DNA of 36,777 nucleotides from Cytobacillus firmus NBRC 15306 (GCF_001591465.1 NZ_BCUY01000040.1:1-36777), one strand, 5' to 3'. Positions 7,730-15,946 are shown, counted from the stretch's first letter. Numbers and translations: made by a program. Notes: a model not told the origin generated them from the letters alone.

Positions 7730-7836
7730 TCAGAGGTCAAATGTAGTTAGCTGCCTTTACGAGGATTGCATTAATCTTATCTCTTCTATTTTATATAGGG
7801 TGTAAATGGAAATATAGACTTGTATTTGCAGGACGC

Positions 7837-7878
7837 AAAAAAGCACCCTCACCAGCTGGTTTTGCTGATGGAGGGTGC
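7837..7878 (-). terminator. Terminator of the second dnaN gene
   Basis: Stem GCACCCTC / GAGGGTGC enclosing a 20-nt loop with an inner short stem, preceded on the plus strand by AAAAAA, which is the T-run on the minus strand. Confidence 0.88.
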
Positions 7879-7899
7879 ATTGAGTATAAAGTTCAACTT

Positions 7900-9027
7900 T
7901 TAATAGGAGCGGACAGGCGAAACCAGCTGAATATAAGACTCGCTGCTGATAGGCTTGATTATGACCGGTCTCATTGAGCCGCTGAAGCTTAAAAGAACAT
8001 GCTCTTCCTGTATGGCTTTTAGGGCATCCATTAAAAAGTTCCCATCAAGTGAAATGGATAGTTCCCTCTCGCCAGTCAATTCTATTAGAGGCTGGGTTTC
8101 TTCAATTTTTCCGATCGCAGAAGAAACAGAGGATATTTTCAATGCGTCTTCTTTTATCTCCAAAAGGACATTATTGTTTTTCCACTCATGCGCAAAAAGG
8201 CAGGCGCGGTCAATTCCCTTTAATAGTTTCTTTGCATCCAGTTTTATTACTGTTTTCGCATCATTAGGGATGAGTCCGGTTACATCGGGATACTTGCCTT
8301 CAATAAGCCGTGAACAGAGCATGATGGATTTTGTTTTGAAAACTAAATAGCTCTCTGATGAAAAGATTTGTATTTCACTTTCTTCCTGATGAGTTAATAG
8401 CTTTAAAAGTTCCTTCAAGCTGGAGCCCGGAACAATGAAAGAGCCGTTAGATGGGGAAAGGGTCCTTGTCTCCAGGAATGCTAATCGATGTGAGTCGGTT
8501 GCGGCACATGAAAAGCTACTTCCGCTAAAATTCATATGTACACCCGTAAGAGCCGGCCTGGTATCATTCTTTGAAACAGCAAACACGGTTTGCTTTATCA
8601 TTTCTATTAATTTTGCAGAAGAAAATTCAATTCCTTGAGAATCTTCAAAATCGGGAAGTGCTGGATATTCTTCAGCAGGAAATCCATTTAAGGAAGTGAG
8701 GATTTCGTCTGACAGTACTGTCATGCTATTCTTTTCATCCACATTAATATGTATGTCACCCGGCAGCTTTTTAATGAGCTCTGTCAGGTATCTGGATGTT
8801 ACTACAACACTTCCAGTCTCTTCAATTTCAAGTCCAGCTTCTTCATCAGATGCAGGAATGACCTTTTCAATCACAATATCAGAGCTGCTTCCAGTGAGTG
8901 TTAAATGGTCCTCACATGCAGTCAGCTTTATCCCGGTCAAAATAGGAAAAGGAGTCTTAGCTGAAATTGCACTGCTTACTTCTCCAATTGCTTTATTAAA
9001 ATATTCATTCTTAATTTTAAGCTCCAT
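7900..9027 (-). CDS. dnaN: DNA polymerase III beta subunit (sliding clamp), probable second copy
   Basis: A 375-residue protein with the full three-domain DnaN clamp layout (about 1-120, 126-245, 246-375) and usual length. Family stretches are AISAKTPFPILTGIKL near 20-35, LPGDIHINV, FPAEEYPALP near 115-124, TDSHRLAFLE near 178-187, RLIEGKYPDV, and the C-terminal MRPVIIKPI...QLVSPVR that forms the partner-binding cleft. A clamp encircles DNA and tethers polymerases and repair proteins. The principal dnaN normally sits between dnaA and recF. Here the neighbours are a Nudix hydrolase and a signalling operon, so this is most likely an accessory paralogue as seen in some Bacillus; the rest of the genome is needed to prove it. 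The start ATG at 9027 has SD ggcgggg, and a strong terminator makes it monocistronic. Confidence 0.88.
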   Translation of the reverse strand: MELKIKNEYFNKAIGEVSSAISAKTPFPILTGIKLTACEDHLTLTGSSSDIVIEKVIPASDEEAGLEIEETGSVVVTSRYLTELIKKLPGDIHINVDEKNSMTVLSDEILTSLNGFPAEEYPALPDFEDSQGIEFSSAKLIEMIKQTVFAVSKNDTRPALTGVHMNFSGSSFSCAATDSHRLAFLETRTLSPSNGSFIVPGSSLKELLKLLTHQEESEIQIFSSESYLVFKTKSIMLCSRLIEGKYPDVTGLIPNDAKTVIKLDAKKLLKGIDRACLFAHEWKNNNVLLEIKEDALKISSVSSAIGKIEETQPLIELTGERELSISLDGNFLMDALKAIQEEHVLLSFSGSMRPVIIKPISSESYIQLVSPVRSY

Positions 9028-9096
9028 TCATACCCCGCCTATTTTTTTCGATAGGGTATATTTTCGACAAAATTCCTAAAAATCCCTTTCGCTTTA

Positions 9097-9549
9097 TCAG
9101 CTTAATTTTATAAACAATTCGAGGGGATAAAGCCTATCAGCTTTTACGGCATCAAGAATTTGCCTGATGACTTTGGCATTACGGAGTTCCCCGTCTCTAA
9201 AGCGATTAAGGTTTGAGAGATTCACCCACTTGCTATCGGCAATTTCTTCTTCCTGAAGGCTCAAAAACCCCCCTGTTATTTGAGCAATAAAATGAAATAA
9301 GATGACCTGATGGTCCGTACTGCTGATAAAGTTATAGATTCCAGTTGTATGAGTCAGCTTTACATCCAGGCCTGTTTCTTCTTTAACTTCCCTGCATGCA
9401 GCCTCAAGGATATCTTCCCCTTTTTCAACACGGCCGGACGGGAAATTCCATTTATTCTTTACTGTGGCTTTATTTTCTTTTATCATCAGCACTTTGCCGT
9501 CTTGCACAATCGTTGTACTGATAACAAGCACGATTTCGTTCTGTATCAT
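9097..9549 (-). CDS. Nudix hydrolase
   Basis: A 150-residue hydrolase of X-diphosphate-linked substrates. The Nudix box is complete at about residues 39-61: Gly, five residues, Glu, seven residues, then REVKEETGL (GRVEKGEDILEAACREVKEE). The preceding KNKWNFPSG is the usual entry strand. The start ATG at 9549 has an SD-like gaagag. The gene is transcribed toward the clamp gene (70-nt gap) with no obvious terminator between, so read-through into dnaN is possible. A role in nucleotide-pool cleaning would fit next to a clamp gene, but that is only inference; substrate cannot be read. Confidence 0.88.
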   Translation of the reverse strand: MIQNEIVLVISTTIVQDGKVLMIKENKATVKNKWNFPSGRVEKGEDILEAACREVKEETGLDVKLTHTTGIYNFISSTDHQVILFHFIAQITGGFLSLQEEEIADSKWVNLSNLNRFRDGELRNAKVIRQILDAVKADRLYPLELFIKLS

Positions 9550-9639
9550 ACGGCATCTCTTCTTTCATTTTAATTCACCCAATACTGTGGTCTCTGTAAT
9601 CCCTTTGGCAGCTTCGTATACATATCCCCTTTTGCTGAA

Positions 9640-9850
9640 TTAAACTTTCTGGCCTGCACCAAAGCATTCAAATGAGGTGCATCCCCTGAAGCCTGTATGT
9701 ATTTGACAGCGAAAATCAGCCTGCAGATTGGGACATGGTTTACCTGCTTCCTTATCAAAAGCAAAGTCAGCAGATTTTGCCTATGGGAGGGCCACACAGC
9801 AAAGCCCAAAACAATTCTCACAATCGGGAATTAAATAATCCGTTCGATTA
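9640..9850 (-). pseudogene. Pentapeptide-repeat protein, decayed N-terminal fragment
   Basis: The minus strand encodes the cysteine-rich N-terminal part of a Bacillus pentapeptide-repeat protein family: CENCFGLCCVALP, then an in-frame TAG where the family has Tyr, then AKSADFAFDKEAGKPC, NLQADFRC, and after a probable in-frame deletion of about six codons GFRGCTSFECFGAGQKV, ending at TAA (9640-9642). The repeat region is entirely missing, and no credible start or SD is present near 9850. A different frame over the same DNA is open for 83 codons but has no family character. I call it a degraded remnant, with family recognised from recalled sequence. Confidence 0.65.
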
Positions 9851-9925
9851 TACAAAACTATGCACTTCCTTTTCATTCATATTACAGTGAAAATTTTTAA
9901 CAATATTTTGCATATGTTACTATTC

Positions 9926-9954
9926 TTGACTTTCCTCGCGGGAATGTTTATTCT
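9926..9954 (+). promoter_or_regulatory. SigA-type promoter
   Basis: TTGACT (9926-9931), 17-bp spacer, TATTCT (9949-9954), located 50 bp upstream of the 113-aa gene. The spacer contains a small symmetry (TTCC, five bases, GGAA). Confidence 0.65.
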
Positions 9955-10004
9955 TTCTGCAAATGGAAATTATTCTTAATATCTCATTATCAAGGAGTGA
10001 CTTC

Positions 10005-10346
10005 ATGTCCAGAAATAAATATAAAGAAAAGGCAATGAGTGCCGTAAACAAGCTAAAATCCAATCTTAAAGGGAAGCTTTATGAAATGGCAGACATTCCT
10101 TCCGTTTCTGTTAAACAGCTGTCAGATTTCATCCAGCAGCATCCCGACACGCAAATAACAAAGAAAGAGCTCCTTGGAAACACCTACACTTTCTACCGTT
10201 TAAATGCGAATAATGACTTTCTGTATATGGAGACAATTAATGAACGTATCCTTCAATTGGATGGATCCTCACATGGAAAAAGATTTGTCTCTTATCGATC
10301 CTACCGGGATTCCCATAATTTGAATACTCCAATGAGGTTAACATAA
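10005..10346 (+). CDS. Hypothetical protein, 113 aa, basic N-terminus
   Basis: A 113-residue soluble protein without a family I can name. The first 35 residues are Lys-rich and helical. They are followed by a mixed segment (SVKQLSDFIQQHPDTQITKKELLG) that could be a small DNA-binding or adaptor helix pair, and a C-terminal strand-rich part with several Tyr and Arg. The start ATG at 10005 has SD aaggag at 7-nt spacing and a well-formed SigA promoter 50 bp upstream, so expression is likely. It ends just before a bidirectional terminator shared with the convergent 41-aa gene. Confidence 0.68.
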   Translation: MSRNKYKEKAMSAVNKLKSNLKGKLYEMADIPSVSVKQLSDFIQQHPDTQITKKELLGNTYTFYRLNANNDFLYMETINERILQLDGSSHGKRFVSYRSYRDSHNLNTPMRLT

Positions 10347-10358
10347 CGGCCTGCATTC

Positions 10359-10389
10359 AAGTGAGCTTCACACAATGGGAAGCTCACTT
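10359..10389. terminator. Bidirectional terminator between convergent small genes
   Basis: An 11-bp perfect stem AAGTGAGCTTC / GAAGCTCACTT with a 9-nt loop. It overlaps the last two codons of the minus-strand 41-aa gene. Confidence 0.85.
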
Positions 10390-10509
10390 ATTCCTATTTG
10401 CTGCTGGTTGGTTTATAAGATATTTTGACAGTTTAATAGTCTCTTTAATCCGTTCAAGCTTTCCTTCATAAAGTCTTTCTTCTTCACCTTTGCGAGTTCT
10501 ACACATCAT
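10384..10509 (-). CDS. Small charged protein, 41 aa
   Basis: A 41-residue frame (MMCRTRKGEEERLYEGKLER, then a helical KETIKLSKYLINQ stretch) with a strong SD (aggggggaa) 7 nt before the ATG pair at 10509/10506. Composition is amphipathic helix with high charge, like many small Bacillus regulators or adaptors, but I recognise no family. The dedicated SD and its neat fit to a convergent terminator argue that it is real. It is divergent from the ABC exporter. Confidence 0.55.
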   Translation of the reverse strand: MMCRTRKGEEERLYEGKLERIKETIKLSKYLINQPAANRNK

Positions 10510-10558
10510 CTGCACTTCCCCCCTGCTTATTATCGAAAAAGCCTCATTATCAAACAAC

Positions 10559-10627
10559 ATTCACTTTTTTGGTTTGTCCCATATTATGGTACCAATCGAT
10601 ATTGTTAATTTTACTAAAAAAGTGAAT
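10559..10627. promoter_or_regulatory. 12-bp perfect inverted repeat upstream of ABC exporter
   Basis: ATTCACTTTTTT (10559-10570) and AAAAAAGTGAAT (10616-10627) are exact inverted copies 45 nt apart, and the right arm is followed by TTTTTC. In RNA from the plus strand this would be a long hairpin ending in a U-run; in DNA it could be a pair of operator half-sites. It lies 88 bp upstream of the ATPase gene. Confidence 0.4.
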
Positions 10628-10714
10628 TTTTTCAATAATAGCAACGTATTAAATAAAAGGTTAGGAATTTTGCAGGATATTGAATTAAACTTGTCATGAA
10701 AGCGGGGAAAATGA

Positions 10715-11644
10715 ATGACTGTTTTAGAGGTAAGGAATCTGCAGAAATCCTTTGGCTCCATCAAGGCTGTCCAGGATATCAGTTTCTCGGTTCATGCCGG
10801 TGAAGTTTTCACCATAATAGGACCTAACGGAGCAGGTAAAACGACGACACTGGAAATGATTGAAGGCCTTGTTTCACCTGACAATGGCGTAATTCATTTT
10901 GGTGAACTCGATTGGAATAAGCATGCAGTTTCGATAAAAAAGAAAATTGGGGTACAGCCTCAGTCAAGTGCCATGTTTGATTTGCTGACACCAGAAGAAA
11001 ACCTTAACCTTTTTGCTTCCTTTTACGACCATGCCCGGCCAACGGAAGAGATTCTTGAGATTGTTAACCTGACTGAGCACCGCAAAAATCACGTTAAAAA
11101 ACTTTCAGGCGGCCAGAGGCAAAGGCTCGCCATTGGGCTGGCGCTGATTAGTGACCCGGAAATCATTTTTCTGGATGAACCGACTACCGGACTCGATCCC
11201 CAGGCCAGAAGAAATATATGGGATATTATTCTCCATCTTAAGGAATTAGGCAAAACGACCATTTTAACGACACATTACATGGAAGAAGCGGAAAAGCTAA
11301 GTGACCGGGTATGCATTGTGGACCAGGGGAACGTGATTACGCTCGACTCCCCTTCCGCACTCATTGAGAAGCTGACGGATGAGCGGGAAATAAGACTGAG
11401 CTTCCTTGATGGAGAAAAAGCCGCTGAGGACGCTGACGGGTTTTCTAAGGAGCTGGCATCCGTTTCCAAAACGGAACGTGAAGGGGCTGCTCTGAAAATT
11501 TGGGCATCAAAGCCGGAAGAAACCCTTTTGGACTTATTTAAATTTACAAAAGACAAATCATACGGAGTGGAACAGGTCTCCATACGGGAAATGAGCCTGG
11601 AAGATGTGTTTATTGCATTTACCGGCAAAGAATGGAGGGATTAA
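10715..11644 (+). CDS. ABC exporter ATP-binding protein
   Basis: A 309-residue ATPase that powers the permease encoded next. Walker A GPNGAGKT is at 36-43, the Q-loop is near IGVQPQ, the signature LSGGQRQRLAIGLAL is at about 134-148, and Walker B with D-loop is IIFLDEPTTGLDP near 150-162. The switch histidine is in TTHYMEEAE. A C-terminal domain of about 90 residues follows, as in CcmA/DrrA-type drug or lipid exporters. The start ATG at 10715 has SD gcgggg. The stop codon is one base before the permease start, giving a tight two-gene operon. Substrate is unknown; drug, peptide or sodium export are all compatible. Confidence 0.92.
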   Translation: MTVLEVRNLQKSFGSIKAVQDISFSVHAGEVFTIIGPNGAGKTTTLEMIEGLVSPDNGVIHFGELDWNKHAVSIKKKIGVQPQSSAMFDLLTPEENLNLFASFYDHARPTEEILEIVNLTEHRKNHVKKLSGGQRQRLAIGLALISDPEIIFLDEPTTGLDPQARRNIWDIILHLKELGKTTILTTHYMEEAEKLSDRVCIVDQGNVITLDSPSALIEKLTDEREIRLSFLDGEKAAEDADGFSKELASVSKTEREGAALKIWASKPEETLLDLFKFTKDKSYGVEQVSIREMSLEDVFIAFTGKEWRD

Positions 11645-11645
11645 T

Positions 11646-12767
11646 ATGAATACACTTCATCAATTTAAAATGATGTTTTTGGCGCAGCTGAAATTAACTC
11701 TTCGTGAAAAACAGGCATGGTTCTGGGGCATCTTTTTCCCTGTTATTTTAATGGTCATCTTTATGGTCATTTTCAGCGGTAATTCAGATGAAGAGTTTAA
11801 AACAGAGGTTGCTATAGTGGAGCCAAGTCCGAATCCAGCTTCTGAGATGATGCTATCTCAGATCAGTGAGCTTCCTGTTATTGAGGTTAAGTCAGGAAAA
11901 CCGGTTACGCGGAAAAAAGCGGAGGAATGGGTAAAAGATCAGGAAGTGGACGCCGCCATTATCCTGCCGGAGTCAGCGGAAGCATCCTCCGTGCTTCTTG
12001 TTGTCAATAAAGAAAATGAACAGGGTGCAGCAGCCCAGGCCGTTTCCGGCATTCTGGATAAGTTTGTCCAGCAGGCTAATTTATTGGCTGCAGGTGCTTC
12101 TCCAAAATATGATCTGCAATATGAATCGATTACATCAGGCACCAATGAATTGGATTATACCGATTTCCTTTTAACTGGCATGATTGCTTTATCCATTGCC
12201 CAGGGCGGCATGTTTGGCATGGTGGATCTGGTGGAAATGCGCAGAAAGGGATTAATCAAAAGACTTCGCATGACACCGGCCAATATGGGGATATTCGGTT
12301 TAAGTGATATGGTTATGAGACTTTTGTTCAGTATTGTGCAGATCATCCTGCTGTCTTTAATAGGAGTACTCGTGTTTGGGGCCAATCTTTATATAAACAC
12401 TTTTACACTGATTATCGTATTTTTGATCGGCGCATTATCCTTTAATGCTCTTGGCTACTTCTTCTCCTCCTTCAGCAAAACGACTGAGGCTTATATGGGG
12501 GTTGCCAATATCTGCAGCTTTCTCATGATGTTTTTAAGCGGCGTGTTCTTCCCTATTGAAACGATGCCTGAATGGATTCAGCCGATTTCGGCTGTTCTGC
12601 CGCTCACCTATTTCGCTGATGGTTTAAGAGAAAGCATGGTGTATGAAACCGGCATAGCTACGGCGTCTCTTTGGGCAGGAATTGCCGTGATGGTGATTTG
12701 GGGTGCGGTTACCTTCCTATTGGGGTCGGTGCTCTATAAAAGAAAGACCATTGCTGCAGACAGATAA
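11646..12767 (+). CDS. ABC-2 type exporter permease
   Basis: A 373-residue membrane subunit. One N-terminal helix (about 24-44) leads to an outer domain of roughly 130 residues, then five to six helices in the C-terminal half, including FLLTGMIALSIAQGGMFGMVD, the ABC-2 coupling segment RRKGLIKRLRMTP, and a helix containing FLSGVFFPIETMPEWIQ, typical of the family. The chosen start is ATG 11646, with SD ggaggg. A start 42 nt earlier would overlap the ATPase gene and lacks an SD. It pairs with the ATPase at 10715-11644. No strong terminator is seen; only a weak hairpin lies after the stop codon, before the convergent DUF3231 gene. Confidence 0.9.
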   Translation: MNTLHQFKMMFLAQLKLTLREKQAWFWGIFFPVILMVIFMVIFSGNSDEEFKTEVAIVEPSPNPASEMMLSQISELPVIEVKSGKPVTRKKAEEWVKDQEVDAAIILPESAEASSVLLVVNKENEQGAAAQAVSGILDKFVQQANLLAAGASPKYDLQYESITSGTNELDYTDFLLTGMIALSIAQGGMFGMVDLVEMRRKGLIKRLRMTPANMGIFGLSDMVMRLLFSIVQIILLSLIGVLVFGANLYINTFTLIIVFLIGALSFNALGYFFSSFSKTTEAYMGVANICSFLMMFLSGVFFPIETMPEWIQPISAVLPLTYFADGLRESMVYETGIATASLWAGIAVMVIWGAVTFLLGSVLYKRKTIAADR

Positions 12768-12822
12768 AAAAGCCCGGCTGCCTGGAACAGGTGGCTGGAC
12801 CTCAATTTAGTACTACTTATCC

Positions 12823-13833
12823 TCACTTTTTCTTTGACAGATCTTCATGGTCAGTAGCGATAGGCGGCTTTTCAAACCAGCCGTGGTCTATCATAATATT
12901 CATCCCGTCTTCTGCCAGAATTCCAACTTCGGCAATCATTTTTGCATATAGTGCTGCAATATCCCTGCGCTGCGTCATGGACATCGCTTCCCCATAAAAG
13001 CCTATAGAGGCTGATAGAAGAGTTGAGATATGATACATCATAAGTTTATCGGAAAAGGGAGGAATCGTTGAATCCGTTACTTCTGCCTCAAATGTACTGG
13101 GAATATTCAAATTCGACTGTTTTAATAGACCAGATAAAGTTTCAAGATGCTTGCGGCAAATCACCCTGCTTCTTTCCATATATTTTTGAACTTCCCTGGA
13201 TTGGGCAACCTGTCCAAATCCGAGCTCTAAAACAATCTTCATCATCATTTTCTGCATATTCACGTAAACCCCGCTAATTTCAATCGAATTTATTGGCCTC
13301 CTCTTTCCGAACCATCCCGTTAAGTAACTCTGTTTATTTATAAAATCAATTTCCTGCTGTTTGTTTAATATCGGTGGTTTAACAATTACTCCTTTATCAA
13401 TCAACACATCTGAAGAGCGATCAAATAATTCCAGCGATTCATCTATCACCTGCTTCATATACTTCCTGATATCCTGCCTTGTGGCATTGCCAATAGCACC
13501 TGCATATCGGGTGCCCCCATGTATAGACATTATATGTATATACACCCCCATATAAACATCGGTAAATAGTAACGGGGCATCAACATGAACATCTTTTTCC
13601 GTAAAGCCAACAGGAATTGGCTGATTCTCTCTCGATAAAAACCCTTTAATTTTAGTGATGTGGCTTTCAGATAATTTAAGGGCATATTCAAGTACTTTGC
13701 GGATCTCTTTGTCCTTCACATGATTTAAGAAATACCGAAGGATACAAACAGAAAGACTATCATTTACATATTGCGACCAAAGGGTTGCGTGTTCAGCTGC
13801 AGTAAGCTTATCTTGTTTATTTCCGCCAGGCAT
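12823..13833 (-). CDS. DUF3231 family protein, two-domain
   Basis: A 336-residue protein made of two related DUF3231 units, about 10-165 and 185-330. Each has the pattern of a short opening helix, a long helix with an EA/LW motif, an FL-x-E-x-QPIP or LLKQ-x-LNIPS turn, and a closing GW-F-KPP or DKGVIVKPP ending. This is the usual length for the double form. Function is unknown; the helical bundle is ferritin-like by inference. The start ATG at 13833 has SD ggaggg. It is a single-gene unit convergent with the ABC exporter. The single-domain relative is at 3188-3739. Confidence 0.85.
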   Translation of the reverse strand: MPGGNKQDKLTAAEHATLWSQYVNDSLSVCILRYFLNHVKDKEIRKVLEYALKLSESHITKIKGFLSRENQPIPVGFTEKDVHVDAPLLFTDVYMGVYIHIMSIHGGTRYAGAIGNATRQDIRKYMKQVIDESLELFDRSSDVLIDKGVIVKPPILNKQQEIDFINKQSYLTGWFGKRRPINSIEISGVYVNMQKMMMKIVLELGFGQVAQSREVQKYMERSRVICRKHLETLSGLLKQSNLNIPSTFEAEVTDSTIPPFSDKLMMYHISTLLSASIGFYGEAMSMTQRRDIAALYAKMIAEVGILAEDGMNIMIDHGWFEKPPIATDHEDLSKKK

Positions 13834-13936
13834 ATCTTTCCCTCCTGCATTTTGTCTGATATATGGTTCCCCGCCATTCGCAAATTTATTAAAAAGATTT
13901 CCGGCATCATATTAAGTGCGGTAAAAATATCAAAAA

Positions 13937-13961
13937 AGGTGAAACCATCTTGGTTTCACCT
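13937..13961 (-). terminator. Terminator of TraB-family gene
   Basis: An 11-bp perfect stem AGGTGAAACCA / TGGTTTCACCT with a 3-nt loop, and AAAAAA on the left, which is the T-run on the minus strand. Confidence 0.9.
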
Positions 13962-13973
13962 CAAATTCGTCAA

Positions 13974-15140
13974 TTATAAATTTTCAAAAAACACTCTGAT
14001 TACATCTGCTCCCCCAATAAAGGTTCCGAGTGAGCTGCCCAAATTGGATAGGACAACAATCAATAAAATACGGCTCACTTTGTTTCTCCAAAATCCCTTA
14101 ACACTGAATACATCTTCTGTTAAGGTCTCAAAATCTCTTACGTTGGGGCGTCTCATATATGCTTGTGTCAGTCCGGCAAACCAGCCTGCTGCAAGAAGGG
14201 GATTCAGAGACGTAATGGGTGCTGCAACAAAGGCAGTCAGAATCGTCAGCGGATGCCCCATTGCAATAGCAGCTCCCAGTGCTGACAAGGACCCATTCCA
14301 TATAATCCAGCTGATCGTCTGCGCAAGACCCGCAGAAGGATTTGCGAAGAAGGTATAGGCGATGATGGCTAAAATGAACACCGGAATACTCCAGCCAATG
14401 ATCTTTGGAACACTGGATTTTGGAGGACGCTCAGTCAATTTGGCCATGTCCTGTTCTTTTTTGATTTCCTCTTTGATCCCAGGTACATGGGCCGCCCCCA
14501 GCACCGCAACAATTTTTTCTCCTGGCGCATCTTTAATTTTCTGCGCGAGGTATTGATCCCGCTCGTCAATGAGTGGTTTTTTTAGTCGTGGAAAACTATC
14601 GGTAAATTCATTTAGAATCGCATTTATTGTATCCTGATTCTTCATTTTTTCAAGTTCTTCTTCAGTTATAGTATCTTTACTGAAAATACTTGCTATTACC
14701 TGACTGAGAAGCAGTGATTTACCTTTTAATCCAAGGTTGCCCCAAATCCTTGCAAAGGTGATCTGGATATTGCGGTCAGCCAGAACGAGATTTGCCCCTG
14801 TTTCCTTGGCTGACTCAATCCCCTGGATCATTTCCTGGCCTGCCTTAATGCCAAATTGGTCTGCCATACGGTTTTGAAAGGATGAAATCGCCAGATTCAT
14901 TAAAAGCAGTGATGCTTTCTTTTCCTTAATCACCTGGATAATATCCATTTCCTTCCACTTGCTGCCTTCTGTAATCGACTGATATCTCTGTTCATCCAAT
15001 TCCACACAAACAGAGTCAGGCTGTTCAGCCTCAATGACTTCCTTCACCTGTTCTGCACTATGCTTTGACACGTGTGCTGTTCCGATCAGTATGTATTCCT
15101 TGCCGTCTAAATGAATCCTCGTTATGTTTTCCTCTGACAT
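13974..15140 (-). CDS. TraB/PrgY (PheA-shutdown) family membrane protein
   Basis: A 388-residue protein. The N-terminal soluble domain (about 1-225) has the TraB signature GTAHVSKHSAEQV near 20-32 followed by PDSVCVELDEQRY, and the second conserved block VAVLGAAHVPGI near 210-221. The family is proposed to be a metal-independent or Tiki-like protease fold; in Enterococcus, relatives limit pheromone activity. The C-terminal part has hydrophobic segments at about 250-270, 275-300, 305-330 and 355-378. The start at 15140 was chosen because SD aaggaagg sits 5 nt upstream. A start nine codons earlier has no SD. Biological role in bacilli is not established. Confidence 0.85.
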   Translation of the reverse strand: MSEENITRIHLDGKEYILIGTAHVSKHSAEQVKEVIEAEQPDSVCVELDEQRYQSITEGSKWKEMDIIQVIKEKKASLLLMNLAISSFQNRMADQFGIKAGQEMIQGIESAKETGANLVLADRNIQITFARIWGNLGLKGKSLLLSQVIASIFSKDTITEEELEKMKNQDTINAILNEFTDSFPRLKKPLIDERDQYLAQKIKDAPGEKIVAVLGAAHVPGIKEEIKKEQDMAKLTERPPKSSVPKIIGWSIPVFILAIIAYTFFANPSAGLAQTISWIIWNGSLSALGAAIAMGHPLTILTAFVAAPITSLNPLLAAGWFAGLTQAYMRRPNVRDFETLTEDVFSVKGFWRNKVSRILLIVVLSNLGSSLGTFIGGADVIRVFFENL

Positions 15141-15252
15141 AAATACCTTCCTTAGATACAAATTCAATTATGTATGCTTTAGCTTTGTCCACATTATACC
15201 ATGAACTGCCGGGAGATTTTAATCTATTAACCGCCAAATAGAACAAATGTTT

Positions 15253-15261
15253 TGGTATAAT
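15253..15261 (+). promoter_or_regulatory. Extended -10 promoter element
   Basis: TGGTATAAT (an extended -10 of the TGnTATAAT type) lies 51 bp upstream of the YdjM-like gene start; no good -35 is present, which is normal for extended -10 promoters. Confidence 0.5.
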
Positions 15262-15311
15262 AAAAGAATGCATGAAAAAAATGCAAATATCACATAAAGG
15301 TGGAAATAATT

Positions 15312-15938
15312 TTGAATGGTACCGCCCATGCAGCAATTGGAGCAGCAGCAGGATACGTGGTTGCGAACACTGTTCACGCCAGTCCCTCCACAACCCTTTT
15401 ATTAGTCGGTCTCGGGAGTGTTTCAGGATTAGTACCTGATCTCGATATTGATGGGAAGCTTCGTGACCGGCTTACACTATCACATGAAGTCGTTCAGACG
15501 GTTGCCCAAATCATTGGAATTTTAATGATTATTTATAGTTTTTATGAGGGCTCCCCTAAAGAGAAATGGCTTGGAATGGCTATAGGAATCAGTATGACCG
15601 CCATTTCTGCAAAAATCAGGCAAAAACATATGCTGACCATTACGGGAATTGGTGTCCTGGCAGGTGGCGTCATTCTGCAGGAACTTTGGCTCATATTATT
15701 TGGGATTTATATATTGATAGCTTCCTTTGTTTCCCACCGCAGTTATACTCATTCCCTGCTGGGCATTATTTTTTTCGCATTCATTTCTTCAAGACTTGAA
15801 ATATCTCTTGGCATAGAAGGAGTCTATTATACCTGCCTTGCCGGTTACATAAGCCATTTGATTGCCGATTTAAAAATCCTGCCCTTTAATAAGAAAGGGG
15901 TAAAGCTCTTTCTTCCCCTTTCATCGAAAGAGATTTAA
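15312..15938 (+). CDS. Membrane-bound metal-dependent hydrolase, YdjM/DUF457-like
   Basis: A 208-residue membrane protein of the YdjM/DUF457 group. The opening (M)NGTAHAAIGAA carries the first conserved histidine. SGLVPDLDIDG near 35-45 gives the conserved Asp pair, and FVSHRSYTHSLLG near 140-152 carries the His-rich motif; GYISHLIADL follows. About five hydrophobic segments are seen. The start is a TTG at 15312 with SD aaaggtgg 7 nt away. The GTG at 15300 overlaps that SD and is rejected. Family members are predicted hydrolases acting at the membrane; substrate unknown. A hairpin follows its stop codon. Confidence 0.82.
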   Translation: MNGTAHAAIGAAAGYVVANTVHASPSTTLLLVGLGSVSGLVPDLDIDGKLRDRLTLSHEVVQTVAQIIGILMIIYSFYEGSPKEKWLGMAIGISMTAISAKIRQKHMLTITGIGVLAGGVILQELWLILFGIYILIASFVSHRSYTHSLLGIIFFAFISSRLEISLGIEGVYYTCLAGYISHLIADLKILPFNKKGVKLFLPLSSKEI

Positions 15939-15946
15939 GACAGCAG

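Noticed and set aside
7483-7899. Riboswitch or T-box in the long gap upstream of the regulator operon
   Set aside because: The structured block lacks T-box or known riboswitch landmarks and matches the recalled interspersed repeat instead.
9570-9821. 83-codon minus-strand frame as a gene
   Set aside because: The family-like signal lies in a different frame (pentapeptide-protein remnant); the 83-codon frame has no SD or family character.
13771-14358. 195-codon plus-strand frame
   Set aside because: Antisense shadow of the TraB-family and DUF3231 genes, spanning a strong terminator.
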